Below are positions 13,783 to 27,255 of a DNA stretch of 64,000 nt, piece by piece. Within the stretch, counting starts at the first letter, position 1. Every line of letters begins with the position of its first letter. The stretch is from Lithospermum erythrorhizon (Eukaryota; Streptophyta; Magnoliopsida; Boraginales; Boraginaceae). Where the stretch lies: NCBI GenBank assembly GCA_019722365.1, contig JADFUC010000852.1, forward strand, positions 1,054,001 through 1,118,000. The letters are read 5' to 3'. The notes under the pieces are model-generated. The model had not been told where the DNA came from and did no database searches. It worked only from the letters and a program-made list of their open reading frames with translations. The position numbers were made by a program, and so were the translations under genes.

Positions 13783-14330
13783 AAGAAACACAATTACAAT
13801 GATAAACTTTAAAGATTGGAAACTCCCAGTTTTAGGTTCATGATAATGTGATATGTCTCACACACACACAGAAATCTTTCATTCAGTTAGCCTAGAACCT
13901 ATCAGATTATTTTTTTCGCATGATGTTTACATCATTGGGACTAAGGAACTGAGCTTTGCTGCTCCTGGAGTCATTGAAATGTTAATCTGACTTCATCGTA
14001 TGGTTAAAATGTAAATTACAGTTATAAGAGTCGTTTTTTTATTTCAAAGGAAGTAAAAGAGGTCCTAGATTCGGGCCTTGTTTTCGCTCTATCTGGGATA
14101 TGAAAATCGTGGTCCAAACTCCAAATAGAGACAATTGTCAATTGTCCCTATCGGAAATAGGATTGACTACTGATTTTAACATATTTCAACAATTGCTTGC
14201 ATTAATTTGCTTCTTTCTGTAAGGTTTTTCTGATTTTTCTTCATTCTAATAAACCTTTCTTTGGACCGTTATTCATAAATTTGAAAATTGAACCTCAAAA
14301 GAAAGCCTTCCGTTAGGATGGTTTGGATTC
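13783..14330. other. 3' flank of the DUF863 gene
   Basis: No coding sequence is visible. It contains a short CA run near 13859 and probably the 3' UTR. Possible polyadenylation signals are present, but I cannot choose one. Confidence 0.4.
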
Positions 14331-14578
14331 TACTTCCCTCCGCTTTCTCTTTTATTTCGGTTTTTATGCCATTTTCTTTTTAAAATACTTGTATTCTAAC
14401 ATAAAAATTTTAATTTACATTTTCAATGCATTTTTGGTTTTCTTTGCTATTAAATTATCAATCATCCAACGATATAATTTTAATTAATCGTTATTCTATA
14501 TTTTCTCAATATATTTTTTCATTTTGTTAATCTATACGCAAAACGACTAAAAAGACAATTAAAAAGGAACTAGGAGTA
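14331..14578. mobile_element. Stowaway-like MITE, about 248 bp
   Basis: The left end reads TACTTCCCTCCGCTTTCTC. The right end, on the opposite strand, reads TACTCCTAGTTCCTTTTTA. These are terminal inverted repeats of the CTCCCTCCGT type with TA at both ends. Internal blocks such as TTAATCTATACGCAAA and GACTAAAAAGA also occur in the element at 52146-52389, so both belong to one family. Confidence 0.65.
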
Positions 14579-15520
14579 TTAGATAATACACATCAGATGC
14601 ATTGTCTATTAAATTTGTTCTGTCTATCCATGGTATGAATTACTATCAATTTTGACCTCCCCTATGCAAATGTAACACGACAAATGATCATGGACATTTA
14701 AAACATGAGATGTGCTGTGATGATAATAAAGTTTCCTGTAAATGTGAGTGAGTAAAAATGTATTTTGCCCTATATTAATATGCCATTTGTACACAAGTAG
14801 ACAAGTAGTTATGTTTTACGATAAATTAACATAGTAGTTTTCGAGCCAATCCGAGCTAAAATGTGCATGTGTAAACAAGAGCCAAACTCAGGCTTGGACT
14901 CTCCAAGTCGAGTTAAGCGAGTTGCTCATCACAAGACACGACTACTAGCATCTATTATAGCTCTGGTTGTAGCAAATACGACAAGGTTTTAATTCCCTAG
15001 ATTTGCACTTTCAAATAAAATGTAGCACATTTTGAGGGACATGAATATCTTTGGCTTGTTACCCCCAGAAAGATGAGTGCGCCCCCACCCTTGACGCACT
15101 TTACCAATTACCAACCAAAACACAATTTATACGTAGTACATACGTAATCTATATGTTTGTCCTTTGGTCTACTGGGTGCCTACCTTACCTCTCTATTGGC
15201 CTGTTTTCTGAGTTCAAACTTCAAATCCTACGGCATCTGCATTCAAAAAAAGGTTGACTTATGTCTATTGGTTGAGTGTCGGAAATTCCAAGGTAGGGAT
15301 GACAATTTCTAGGCATGTGAAAGTCTCGCGTTGAATTTTACAATATCGTTTTCTTTTTACTCGAATCATTGATAATTACTACTTATTTACTCTAAGTATG
15401 ATTTTTACCCCTACCCCTCACTTAACTTAATGTAAATATACATACAATCATGCATTTATAGATATCGAATGAATAAATAAAATCTAACACCAAAAATGAA
15501 ATACGGTTTTGAGCAAACAA

Positions 15521-17535
15521 TACTACAAAATTACCACGAGAGAAAAATCATAGCTAATTATATTTTAACCGTGACAAATCACATTAACCACCAATTTGCC
15601 CTATGAGGCGATAAAACAATTCAATATAGCAACCGAATGTCCCGTGACAAAAATGTTTTTGTCAGCGAAAAACGGATTCTAACGCTTATTTTATCCGACG
15701 CTACAAGCAAGCTTATTATTCACTGATATATATTACCACGCTTTATTTTAATGTGGATACATACCAAAGTGTATTTTGTCACGACTCAAGTATAAAGTGA
15801 AAATATTTTTCATTACACTATTTTAATTGTGGTGTTTATTTATGTTCTCTATTTTCTTTTATTTTTTTATTATATTAAATTATATTTTTTTATATTAATT
15901 GTTGGTAATTTAAAAAACAAAAAATAAGAAATAAATAAATAACAACAAATAAGCATCCAAATTTCTTCTTCATTTCATTCAAGAAAAATATAGGCTAAAG
16001 AGCTACAAAACAAAATAAAAAAAAAATTTACATATCTTCAACTTAATTTCATAATTGTCTTCATTCCATAAATTATCAGTAAAATGTATCTTCATTATTT
16101 TCATTCCATAAATGCCTTATCTTCATCTTCATTGCAATTTTCATCTATCTTTGTTTGAATCTGAATTTTTATTCTCCAATACATTTTAAAAACTCCCTGC
16201 AATCACAAATTTTACTCAATCTCAATTTTATTTAATATTGAACGTTTCAATAATAAATTTCAATATGTTACATAATAAGTAAATAAATTTGAGCATTACT
16301 TACTTGATACTTTAAAATCAAGCTGGCAGTATTCTTGATATCTATATTATATAATATGTAAGGGATATAACGCCAGAAGCAAGTGGACACTCAAGCAAAG
16401 TCAGTTCAAATTAACATTTCATATTTTACCTCCTGATAAATTTTTTATTTTAATTTTCATAATAACGACTAACAAAGATAAATTCTCCATAAACTACTAC
16501 TATAAATTATCTAATTACTGATACTCCATAATTATTGTCACAAAGAGTAAAATAAAATTTATTTATTTTCATTTTAAATTTTTCATCTTATTTTAAGTTT
16601 TTTTTTTTAAATTTTTTTTTCATTATAATTTTATTATAAGCCTGAAGAAAAACAAACCTTTAATATTGCATAACCAGAGTTGGGATGTTTTAATTCATTT
16701 TGTTGATTATATTCAATCCATTTCGGAGAAATTTATTATTGAATATATACTAAAAAATGAATACCTGTGCAAATCTTTAATGGTATGATAGTAATGAATC
16801 GGAGGTAAATATATATAGAGTAAAAGATACTTACGGTGTATTTGGATAGTTATCCATTTTTTAATGCTAACTAATACTAGTAGTAATAGCTTTTTGTAGG
16901 AGTAAATAATGAAAGTGTCCTTAAATTGTGCACTCATGGTACATGAACTCATATCCACGTTACACAACCAAAGCTATTTTAGTTTAAATCAAATTTTAAT
17001 TTTATGCACTTCAATTTTGTCAACTCAAAATTTAAAGTCCTTCATTATTAGACTAACTAAACATGGATGTTGAAATGATGTCATTTTGATTAATGAAATC
17101 ATAACAAAATACTTATATTTATTTTAAAAATAATACATAGTATTTGTGAGGTATATATTATGTTATTTTGTCGGTTAACAAAATTATTATTGCAAACAAT
17201 ATATTTTTTTACCATGAAATAATTTTCGGTTGCATAAATTGAAATTTTTTACCACGCCGAGTGAAATCGTTTCAAATTGTTTCATATTTTCCACGGAGAA
17301 ATAATTTTAGTGACAAATATTATTATTTATTTCCTCGGTTAGCAATGCCGTTGTAAATAATTCGAATTTACAATGGTCATGGCAAATAAGTAAATTTTTG
17401 TCACGGAAAAAGATTGTTCGTGTTAATGTTATAATTTTGGTTACACTTTAGTTATATGTGGCAAAATGATTTATTTGTCACTCTTACTTTAAGCGTGAAA
17501 AGATAGCGGGGCGGAAAGCTAATTATGTTGTAGTG
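15521..17535. mobile_element. CACTA-type (En/Spm-like) non-autonomous DNA transposon, about 2 kb
   Basis: The right end reads, on the minus strand, CACTACAACATAATTAGC. The left end reads TACTACAAAATTACCACG, which is a CACTA terminus with its first base changed. Both subterminal zones (15523-15800 and 17160-17510) are rich in short motifs of the type GTGACAAA / TTTGTCACGG in both orientations, as expected for transposase-binding subterminal repeats of CACTA elements. The middle is AT-rich with no transposase frame, so the copy is non-autonomous. The 3-bp target duplication is not clean (CAA left, AAA right). Confidence 0.65.
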
Positions 17536-18643
17536 AAAGTAATTAGGGGAACTAACATAGTATTGTCCGATTCAAAAGAATATGAATAAGTCTTTTTATT
17601 CTTAAACTGGGCAACACTGTTATATTATATTAATTATAATGTTTCAATCAACCATAGCCGACCTAGTAATCATGTAATTTTTTTTGAAAAATTTTGAAAA
17701 AAAATCGATTTTTTGATTTTAGGTAAAAATTATTTTGGATCAAACGACGCTGCTTTTGATTTTTTGATTGATTTTGAATCATGTGAAAAGTTGACAAATT
17801 TTCTAATGATAGCGATCAAATTCGGGTTAAACGACCGTTTCAAGAACTTTTCTAATCCAGATGTGCTTAGTACTATTAGTAAGTAATGATGTAATTTTAG
17901 CACATTTTCTCAAAAAATTTTATATAAGATTTTCTTTGTAATGAATACTTTCACATTAATGTACCTCTTGTTGACTATGTGAAAAAAAAACTTTACACTT
18001 GCACCACCGATTCTCTGAGTCCCTGGATCCCGCTTATGCAATCAACCCCTCCCATGTTTGTATTTCAAAAGGGATTCCGTATGATTGGAATTTGATTCCA
18101 ACCAAATTCTTCCAAAAAAATTTATTTCTCGCAAAATCAACAAATTCTTACTACACTTATAGATTGATACTTAGGAATACTGAAACTTTTATTTTAATTT
18201 TGTTTTTATTTTTTCGACTCGTTTCATATCACAGCTCTGAGTGAAGTTTATATTCCCTAAATTTGCTTTAAGCTCATATTTGTCCCATTCAAGTTTGTAG
18301 GATAATCATTAGTTAGGGATAACCCAACTTTTATATCTTAGCTCCGCACATGGCTATCATGTTGTTGAATAGTGATATCACACAAGCAGTTAATGTAATA
18401 GTCTGACTTTTTTACCTATATTGAAGAGGTTGGAGATGGTACTCCAAATTATTAGCCAATTAATATTTGCCTAAAATATGAAAGCAACTTGTGCACGAAT
18501 AAGGAGATACGCATATCCTTGGCTTGCTTGGAGTATAGCTACTTAATTTATAGAAGGATGTGCTTGGAGTTGGGAGTAAAATTGTATCGAATAGATAGTT
18601 CAAATTCAGTGTTAAGTAATAGGATGAATGCATATTAGACTAT
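17536..18643. other. Intergenic, no gene recognised
   Basis: AT-rich sequence between two transposons. The 81-codon frame at 17999-18244 has no recognisable similarity and no splice context, so I treat it as random. Confidence 0.5.
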
Positions 18644-20072
18644 GGCTAATTCTCATCTTGACTCTGAACTATCGCGTTGGTTTCTATATACCGAACTATC
18701 TCGATCTATAAATCCATTTATCGCTTCTGCCTACGATCCATAAATTATTTTTCGCTTGCTACGGCCCTCACCGATTTACACTAAAACACACATTTTCAGA
18801 CAAAACGACATTTTGTCTCCAACATTAACTTAAGATATGTAACACATTTTTACATAATTAAAATAAAAATCCTACTTATTATTTAACAAATCCACCCCCC
18901 CTTCCTCCAAACTTTTTCCATAAACTTTCACCAACCCTGCACCACCTACCCCCTATCCCACCCCACCCCACCCCCTCCCCCTTCTCCGATCTGTTCTGCA
19001 AACCTCCCTTCTCCAATTTGCCCCCCACCCTCGCGATCTGCCTCCTGCAAACCTAACATGTTTATTTATTTATTACTTTAGTGAAAATTGAGAACAAAGT
19101 TAGTGCAAGACTAAATATGAGTGAATGGCTTGTTGAGAGTTGAAAGGAGTCTTCTTTACTCTGTTGATAAGCTTAGTTTTTTCCCCAATTTATGGCACTG
19201 CTCAGTTTTACTTCTAGATGTAAATTTTTTAACTATATTTCTCTTTGTTTCTGTTGTCAAAGTTGTAATTGATAATGAATCCTGCAAGAATGTTACTGTT
19301 ATACAATAAGTCTTGGGCATATTTAATTACTCGTTCAAAATTTTGGCTCCGAATGTAATTCATTTCTAGTGTTGTGAACTTATTTAGCATTGATCAAACT
19401 TGTTTTCAGGTTGACAGTGCCAATAGACATGGAATACTTCTTGATGTTGTTCAAGTTCTTACTGATCTTAACTTAGTTGTCAGAAAAGCCTACATATCGT
19501 CCAATGGAAGATGGTTCATGGATGGTAATTTCTTCCTTTTCATTGTGTCCCGCGTCCATGTAATCTTTACTGACTTTAAATTTGGTTTGAAAAATGTTCA
19601 TTTATTTCATAATATATTTCAGTGTTCAGTGTTACTGATCAAGATGGAATATTGCATAAGGCATATCGATGGATACCCTGTGAAATCAGATGCAGAGAGA
19701 CAAAGGGGGATTCAGTGTCTTGAAGCAGCAATTGAAAGAAGAGTATGTGGGGTATGTAAGAGCTAGAGGGCTTCAATAAAGCTTAAAAGCAAAGTGAAAA
19801 GCAATGTTAAAAATTACGCTTTTATTTTTAATTTACGTAAAACGCTGGTCCCTTTATACGTTAGTTGTTCTTTTGGGGCAAAATAGCTTATTTCGCACTC
19901 AAAATGCGGTTTTGCTTTAAAATCGCGTGAGTGACCAACCCCGAAACAAAAAATAGTTTATAATTTACTTATTACTTAAACGAGCAATGGGCTTTGCGAA
20001 TGCGCCAAACAAACCGATAGTTCGCAACCACATGTAAATCAACTATAGTTCAGGGACAAATGAGAATTAGCC
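18644..20072 (+). mobile_element. Pack-MULE-like element carrying an ACR gene fragment
   Basis: The left end begins GGCTAATTCTCATCTTGAC. The right end, read on the minus strand, begins GGCTAATTCTCATTTGTCC, and both continue into CTGAACTAT. These are terminal inverted repeats of about 30 bp. The flanking 9-mers are TTAGACTAT (18635-18643) and TTACACTAG (20073-20081), which match at 7 of 9 positions. A 9-bp target duplication is typical of Mutator-like elements. The interior holds C-rich DNA (18890-19050) and an intron-containing piece of a host ACT-domain-repeat gene (19256-19751). No transposase frame is present. Related but poorer copies appear near 37028-37832, and the 52.9-55.3 kb unit has similar motifs. 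Confidence 0.68.
19256..19751 (+). pseudogene. Fragment of an ACT domain repeat (ACR4-like) gene, broken
   Basis: Three consecutive pieces of a plant ACR protein are recognisable. The first encodes VVIDNESCKNVTVIQ (ending 19306). The second (19410-19524) encodes VDSANRHGILLDVVQVLTD through NGRWFMD, inside the first ACT domain. The third starts at 19623 with VFSVTDQDG, then jumps at about 19645 into another frame that reads EYCIRHIDGYPVKSDAERQR through EAAIERRV (to about 19750). The introns between them are retained, so the copy was made from genomic DNA and not from mRNA. Lesions: the first donor site reads CAA|TAAGTC in place of a GT donor, giving an in-frame TAA; an internal deletion fuses distant parts of the protein; both protein ends are missing. 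ACR proteins are thought to be amino-acid-sensing regulators. This copy cannot make one. Confidence 0.8.
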
Positions 20073-21391
20073 TTACACTAGTGATAGAGTACGATTATGA
20101 AGGAACATTTGATTTTTGGTAGAATTTTTGAAATTGGTTGAATATTAATGTTACTTCTAAATTGCTCTTTGTTTTTATTTGACATGATGATCCAGTATTT
20201 AATGTTCCATATTTTTTGAATAAAAACTTTCATAATTCTTTCATTCCATATTTAAAGTTTCCGTAGTACTTTTCAGTTTACAAGTAATATTAGAGAAAAA
20301 ATATACATATTTAAAATGACGTTTATAAATCTAGACATGCAAAAAAGGAAATAGTATTCTGGCAACTGACGGAGGAAATATTTGACAAGTGCATAAAAAA
20401 ATAGAGTACGATGATAAATGGGTAATTGTAGGGAAAAAAAATAGAATTACAGTAATAATTATTCTTATTTACCAGTTAGTCTATTATTTGAGTCTTGACA
20501 TGTTACAATATACTCACTATTGTTTTGGGAAATGGAAAAATAATACTAGTTAAGGTGAACTATTTCTTGAAATAATGTAGAAAGTATTTTGTCCTCGGAG
20601 TTATTTGAAATTTTGACATCCAAAATCATATCATATCATATGGTAACCAACCACTTGGATAGTTGTATCTCTTATTATCGTATGGTTTAATTTGTGTTTT
20701 AGTTTTAAAAAGTTTAAGTATCATTCACTATCATTACTAAATAGAAAATTTTCCTCTTAAATCTTAATTGTAATCATGATTAATTGTTGATGGAATTTAG
20801 CGTCCATCTACTTTCGAAGTGTAGCAAGCAATAATTTCTTGCCCTCTTCTTTACAATTTAGAAACATGTAGACAAACAAAGAATGTAGATACTACGAATC
20901 TTTGGATTAGGAGAATATTATGGATTTTTATTTCTTTACATTGATAACTTGCGTGCAAAGCACATACTCATAAGATACTCCTTCTATTTCTTAGTATATG
21001 ACAATTGAACTATACGAATAAAAATAATTAATTCGAATTTGCTTAAGAACAAAATTCACAAAATCCTAAAATTAGTCAAATTTATCATTTCATTTGAAGA
21101 AAAAACAAAAAGGCCCATATTATCCATTTATTTGTCCTTCTTCACAAACCAAACATTCCCTAAAGATTGACTAAATCAACACCTCAAGCTGCCCCCACTT
21201 GAGCATAATTACACTAGCCAAAGCCCAAAAGACATTTCACTCAGAAATCCCCACTCGTAATCAAAACTATATCACTCACTATAAATTCTCCTCAAATGTA
21301 TATCCCCTGTTCTATAGTAGTAACCCCCCCCCCATATTAATTCTTGTTCTCTCATCATTTTTGTACAACTTCATCTCAACAAGATTGAACA
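20073..21391. other. Upstream region of the APT gene
   Basis: No gene is recognised. A short C run lies near 21327. A sequence beginning ATACTCCTTCTATTTCTTAG near 20975 resembles one MITE terminus, but I found no partner end. Confidence 0.45.
21280..21286 (+). promoter_or_regulatory. TATA box of the APT gene
   Basis: TATAAAT lies about 105 bp before the APT start codon. That leaves room for a transcription start near 21312 and a leader of about 80 nt, a normal plant arrangement. Confidence 0.5.
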
Positions 21392-22467
21392 ATGTCATCT
21401 GTTGGTGACAATGATCCTCGTATTAATACCATTCAATCAATAATTCGTGTTGTCCCTGATTTTCCAAAACCAGGCAAATTAAACACATAAATAAATAACT
21501 CGCTATGCATACATGATGAATTCGTGTAAATGAATAGTAAAGAAACCCATGTTATTCTGAATTAATCTGATCATATTTTACTGATTATTTTACAGGAATT
21601 ATGTTTCAAGATATAACAACGCTTCTGCTTGATCCAAAAGCCTTCAAAGATACTATAGACTTATTTGTTGAGCGCTATGAAGGCAAAAACATCTCTGTGG
21701 TTGCTGGTATTATATTTACTGCACCCCTTTTTACATATTTCCTACATGACAAATTTATTATGTTGTTATTCATATAATTGGCCTTGATATTCATTGTTTG
21801 TGGAAAAGAGTTTTTTCTGAATTATTCTTTTTAGACTGGATTTAATTTATTGACTCCAAACAAAATAATTTAACAAGAGCAGTTTTTGATACTTGAAGGT
21901 TGCATACTATTTTCATACTACACCCAAATTGTAGCATATACTATTTTATCCCTAAAAGATTGTGTAATTTTGAATTTTGATGAGTTGATTTTTTAATAGT
22001 TTGAACTTAAATATTTTTGAATATAATGTATAATTTTTTGTGGACAAAATAAATTATATATTTATGAAAATATAGTATTTTGAACCTATTTTATTATTAA
22101 CATGAACTTTTGATTCAACTCAAAGAAAAATAAATTGTTCATTTTGATCATTGAAAAAATAAATTTAACAATCTTTTCAGTACTAGATGCAGTATTTGGA
22201 GTCCACTATCTGTTTTCCTCTTAGCACATATATTTTCGAACTAATTAGCAATTAAAACGTGACCACTAAAAATACTTACAATTATTAAGAATGAAGTACT
22301 GTATTGTTAGTATTATTTATTTTTGGAATACATGCATTTACCATACAAGGATTTGTTTCTGGCTGTTTTTATTATTAGATGTGTTGAAAACTATAGTATG
22401 ACTTATATTTAAATATGTATATTGAAAACTATAGGTATAACTTGGCATTTTAAATATGTATAATTCG

Positions 22468-22505
<38 letters not shown>

Positions 22506-25500
22506 TGTACAAGATGTCTCAAAAGATAGTAGGGCTGTACCCAGAATGTGAACATAGGGGCCAGGCCAAGTTGAAACAAAAAAAAAAAATAATTGATTAA
22601 TTAAAACAAACTTACTTACATGCTTTATCACGGCTAACATGTACTTCAAATTTCCACTTTCAAATCTAACTCGACGATTTAAACGACAGATCGACAAGAC
22701 ATTCGAGAAGATAAGTAGGATAATAGATATTATATGAGAATGAAATTTTGTAGAATTGGAAACTAGTGTAGTTATGGTGAGAAAAATCTTGAGACATATT
22801 ATATTTAAATCATTACATATTAACATGCAAAAAATATATAAATCTAAACGAGACTATTTATCTTTAAAACTCCACGAAAATCGTGAAGACGCCATGATTA
22901 CCAAAGAGATACCACATAGTTGTATTTATCCTTTGTGCAAACTCTTGATTCTCATTATCCCAAACTCCAAAAATTTATATATTATTTTATTATTGTATAA
23001 CTAAATATATATATAATAATAATTATTTTTTTAATTCCTGAGGGCCATGCCTCCTTTTGGCCATGAATGCCCTCCCCCCTGAAAGATAGTCTACCCCGGA
23101 CACCGATTACTACTTGCAACTAGGCGGATTTTATTGTCTTCTAGTGAGTTTCCATTTCTCTTGTTTTTTTCCTTGATTATGTTTGTTCATTGTTCTTTAG
23201 TTTTATGTTACTGACTAAGATTGGTAGGATATGAATAGTTGAAGTGGGGTGAGTTCGGATATGTTGAGTGGTAGAGACCTCAAACTTTAAATGAGGGCAT
23301 GTGAACAAATCTAAGTTAGATTATGGGATTGGCCAAAAATGGTGTTGTCTCTATGGTGTGGTGGTTGTTGGTAAAATGGTGATGGACGATGGCTACCCCT
23401 ATTGTTTTTATATATAAACAAGCTTTTGGACCCACTGGCTCTGATGATAGGATTAGTACTTGATTTTTATTTGTTTTTTATTATACTTGTTGATGATTTT
23501 AGTAATTTCATTTATAATGTGGGGTGATGAGTTAAATTTGAGTCTTAATTCATCCTCTAATATTTTTTTCCTGTTTTTATTATAATTTTGAGATAGGCCA
23601 CCTTGTTTGATTCTTAGGAATTTAATTGTTTGGCAATCTGTCCTTGTATTTGAGAGTTGGTAAAGAGTTTTCCGGCCATTTGAATGTGGCAGCATTAACT
23701 ATCTCTTATGATAAGTTTAGAAAATTGGAGTAATTTAAAATAAGTGGGAATTTAACATTAATTCTTGAAAAAAAACCCATCCTTTTTTAGATCACAAACA
23801 ATAATAATCTGTTTTGATTTTTATGGTATTTGATTCCTCTTGATGACCTTTGGTTAACTTCAATCATAGTTCTTACATTATTTTATTTTTATAAAAGAAA
23901 CTTTACTAGCATTAATAGTGAATTTCAAATTTAGATCTATTCGGTAAAAATTATAATTCCTCAATTTCATGAAAATTGTCTAGTTAATTTTAAATTTTTT
24001 TTTAAAATTTTAGGAATGATCATTTTAGTACTAGTTAAAGTAGATATTTTCTTAAATGGAGGGAGTATTATTCCCACACATAATAATACCAAACTTGCAT
24101 CATGAAGTGTTGAGTAAAAGATTATATAAAAATTATAATCCCATTGATATGTTAGGGTACTATTGATGTTATACACTTGATGAGAATGAGAAAGAGACAT
24201 GAAGTCGTCCTTTATGATGATGGTTTGTTTGGTTCTACATTAGATTCATGATGAATCAAATCAAGAATATAAAGACGTCTAGATGAAAGTAAGTTGCTAC
24301 TTATACAGTTATACATAAATTGGCTTTTTCGGCTGAAATGAACTGTATTCCATTAACCATTAAATGCTATATATATTTCCTCCTCTTTGGAGTGGCATAT
24401 GCTATATATTTATAATTGCCACAATATAACCTTTTCTTATAAACTAAAGTTGATATGGGCGGGGCAGACTTCCATATTAATAAGGGCTCTAATAATGATT
24501 GGAAAGAAAAAATGCTACTGTACTTCAAAATATGATGTTTCTTTGTAATTTGTCCGGATGTGTCAAATGTAAATTGTCATCTAGTGTGCTGAGTTAGCAT
24601 ATAATAATACCAATTTCATTTCATGGGCTTTTATATATTGTTTGAATACTTTTTCAGTATCCTATAATTAGCGGGATTGTCGGATTAGATGGCTCTCATT
24701 GTATTATATAGGCAGACTTGTTTTGTCTACCATTCATTTGCGTTGACATACCTTCCGCCCCAAATTGTTTATTAATCACATTTTAGTTTGAAATTAGTTT
24801 AATATCTTGTGAACTACATGCATAATCAATACTCCGTATGTGATAGATTTTTTATTTATGAGTATTATTAATCTTTTTTATGTTACATCAATTAAAATTA
24901 TGAGATTACGTGATTGTTGGAAATGGAGCAATTGTGTGATTTTATAGTGTTACGATTATGCTGGTCTTCTTAACAGGAATAGAAGCTCGTGGCTTCATAT
25001 TTGGTCCTCCCATTGCGTTAGCAATAGGTGCAAAGTTTGTTCCATTACGGAAACCTCGAAAACTACCTGGTACATTTTTTGAATTATATCTTATTGCTAT
25101 AGAAATATTATGAAAATTTTGTGAAACTTCCTTCTTGATAATTCAGTCAATGGTTCCATACATATACATGAGATTTTAGGCCATAAAAATAGGAAACTAT
25201 CCTAAGGTTGCATAGACAATTTGGAACATGTATTTTTTCTATCAAGGAAAAGATGACATGGTAAATATCATTCAAGTGTCTATTAATATCTAACCACAGT
25301 TATCCGTTTAATTCAAAATATTTGACATTTTAATTTATCTAGACAAATATTTGATTCAAATTATTTTTTGAATTATATTATAAAAATTACTGGAAATAAT
25401 ATCATAAAAGTATGTTCAAATCAAATCCAAGAATCCTTATTGCATACGTATTTATTAGGACAAGGAATGAAAAAAATTATGGGAAAAAAACAAAAACAAG

Positions 25501-27255
25501 TATTTTGAAAGGGAAGGAACACTATCGTGAATTGGAAGAAAACCTTAACTACAATTATGCCGGTAATGTATCGATGAAGAATACTTAGCGAATAATCGTA
25601 TCTATCCAAGCTAATTCTGTTCAAATAATCCTTTGTTTTCATCATTATGATTAAACATACTGATACAGGTGAAGTTTATAAGCAAGAATATGATCTGGAG
25701 TATGGAAGTGACTGTCTAGAGATGCATGTTGGTGCAGTACAACCCGGTGAACGTGCATTAGTGGTTGATGATCTTATCGCTACTGGTGGCACCCTCTGTG
25801 CAGCCATGAACTTATTAGGTACTTAATTTCGGTTAATCTCTCCAATACTCTACTCGTTGGTAAATGTATTCTACTTTTGGGATAAATCACAATCATATCT
25901 GCAGCCTCAATGAAGTGATCTTTATTAATTGATGTAACTTAGTGCCTTTTTATCAATCGATGTGACTTATCGTCCCTACCTAAAGGAAACAGAGACAGAT
26001 ATGGTTGATTGTGTGTTGGATGGTGCCAAGTTATGGTAATCTATGTGTCATAGTCTGATAGAGACGATGGGTGATACACCATTGATAAATCATTGTCTAA
26101 GTCTTATGTTTAGAGTCTTTAACTCTGGAAGACTAACACTTTACTTTAAGAAGATAGAATTATATCCAGGAGACGATTAGTGTTGAGAAATCGATAAATT
26201 CTAATGTAGGAGCTTTATATTCAGATACATGAAAACAATAATTTCCTTTGGGATGGTAGATTTCGACAAAGGCCATTCTCATGGCTGTAACCGAAATTCT
26301 TCCAACCATTTTACCATCTTAGATAATCTATTTCGATTCCACTAAATGAAACTTGATACAACAATAACTCAACATGGACAAACCACCTAACAATTTATCA
26401 AAATGATTAAATGCATACCATTGGAACATGTTGAATGTCCCCCCTTCATCGTTGTTACTGTTCAGTCTACATGTCATGTGATAGGTTTTGCTATAAGTGC
26501 TATTGTTAGGTGCTGAGCAGCGGTTCAATAATTTTCAAGATGTCAGTTGATAATACTCCATATTACTGATAAGTTTGCCAACAATTAACCTGACAATCAC
26601 TTGGATTATCTAGAACTAAGGTTTAGTAGTACTAATGCATGCCAAATTTCTATAGATGCACTGTAACATAAGTTTGTTGCTTAGTTGTTTGATGTATGCT
26701 AATCAGCTTTACAGTGAAACCATGTCTTTTGTGTCATTTACATATTGTAAAAATGGCCTTATAGTCTTTCCCCTCCCCTTAATTTGCATCCTCTCATTCA
26801 CAGAGCGTGCTGGAGCTGAAGTTGTTGAATGTGCATGCGTAATAGAAATACCAGAGCTAAAGGTAAGGATTTTTGTTTTGCCTCTTTTCTTTATTTTGGT
26901 GTTTCCTCTTTGTTGGACATTAGGACATATATTAAAGGAAATGCTTCAGCCCTCAGGGAAGGAGAAGGTATTATAACTTTTTAGGTTAAAGTTCTATATA
27001 GACGGGCTATTATGGTAGCGATGATGCTAGAGCATTTCTCAAGACAATCAATATCTTGTTTATTAGGAAAAATAGTCCACTTATCCTCACATAATTGCAT
27101 ACCTTACTGCCAACTCTGTCCAGCATCTATACTCAGATGATATATAATTGCCCTTTAGACTTCCATATGTCATTTAAGGCAAGTTTGTCTTGCTTGTGCA
27201 GGGACGAGACCGTTTGAACAGCAAGCCATTATATGTTCTTGTGGAGTATCAGTAG
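21392..27255 (+). CDS. APT1: Adenine phosphoribosyltransferase (6 exons)
   Basis: Purine salvage enzyme: adenine + PRPP gives AMP + pyrophosphate. In plants it also converts cytokinin bases to nucleotides. Exons are 21392-21473, 21596-21706, 24977-25069, 25669-25818, 26804-26862 and 27202-27255, giving 182 residues, the usual length for cytosolic plant APT. The start [11 protein letters not shown] is followed by [33 protein letters not shown] and the flexible-loop region [20 protein letters not shown] follow. The PRPP-binding motif [11 protein letters not shown] is at residues 127-137. The protein ends [10 protein letters not shown]. There is no transit peptide, so it is probably cytosolic. 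Intron 1 uses a GC donor (CCAG|GCAAAT) where the other four use GT; the reading frame requires it. Intron 2 is long (3270 bp) and holds an AT microsatellite and repeat debris. The gene looks intact. Confidence 0.95.

Noticed and set aside
22338..22826. 162-codon minus-strand frame inside APT intron 2
   Set aside because: It runs through an AT microsatellite and is low-complexity (Ile/Tyr repeats); no recognisable domain.
22510..23120. Possible inverted-repeat transposon in APT intron 2 (GGGGCCAGGCC... and GGGCCATGCC...)
   Set aside because: The end similarity is too weak and no target duplication was found.
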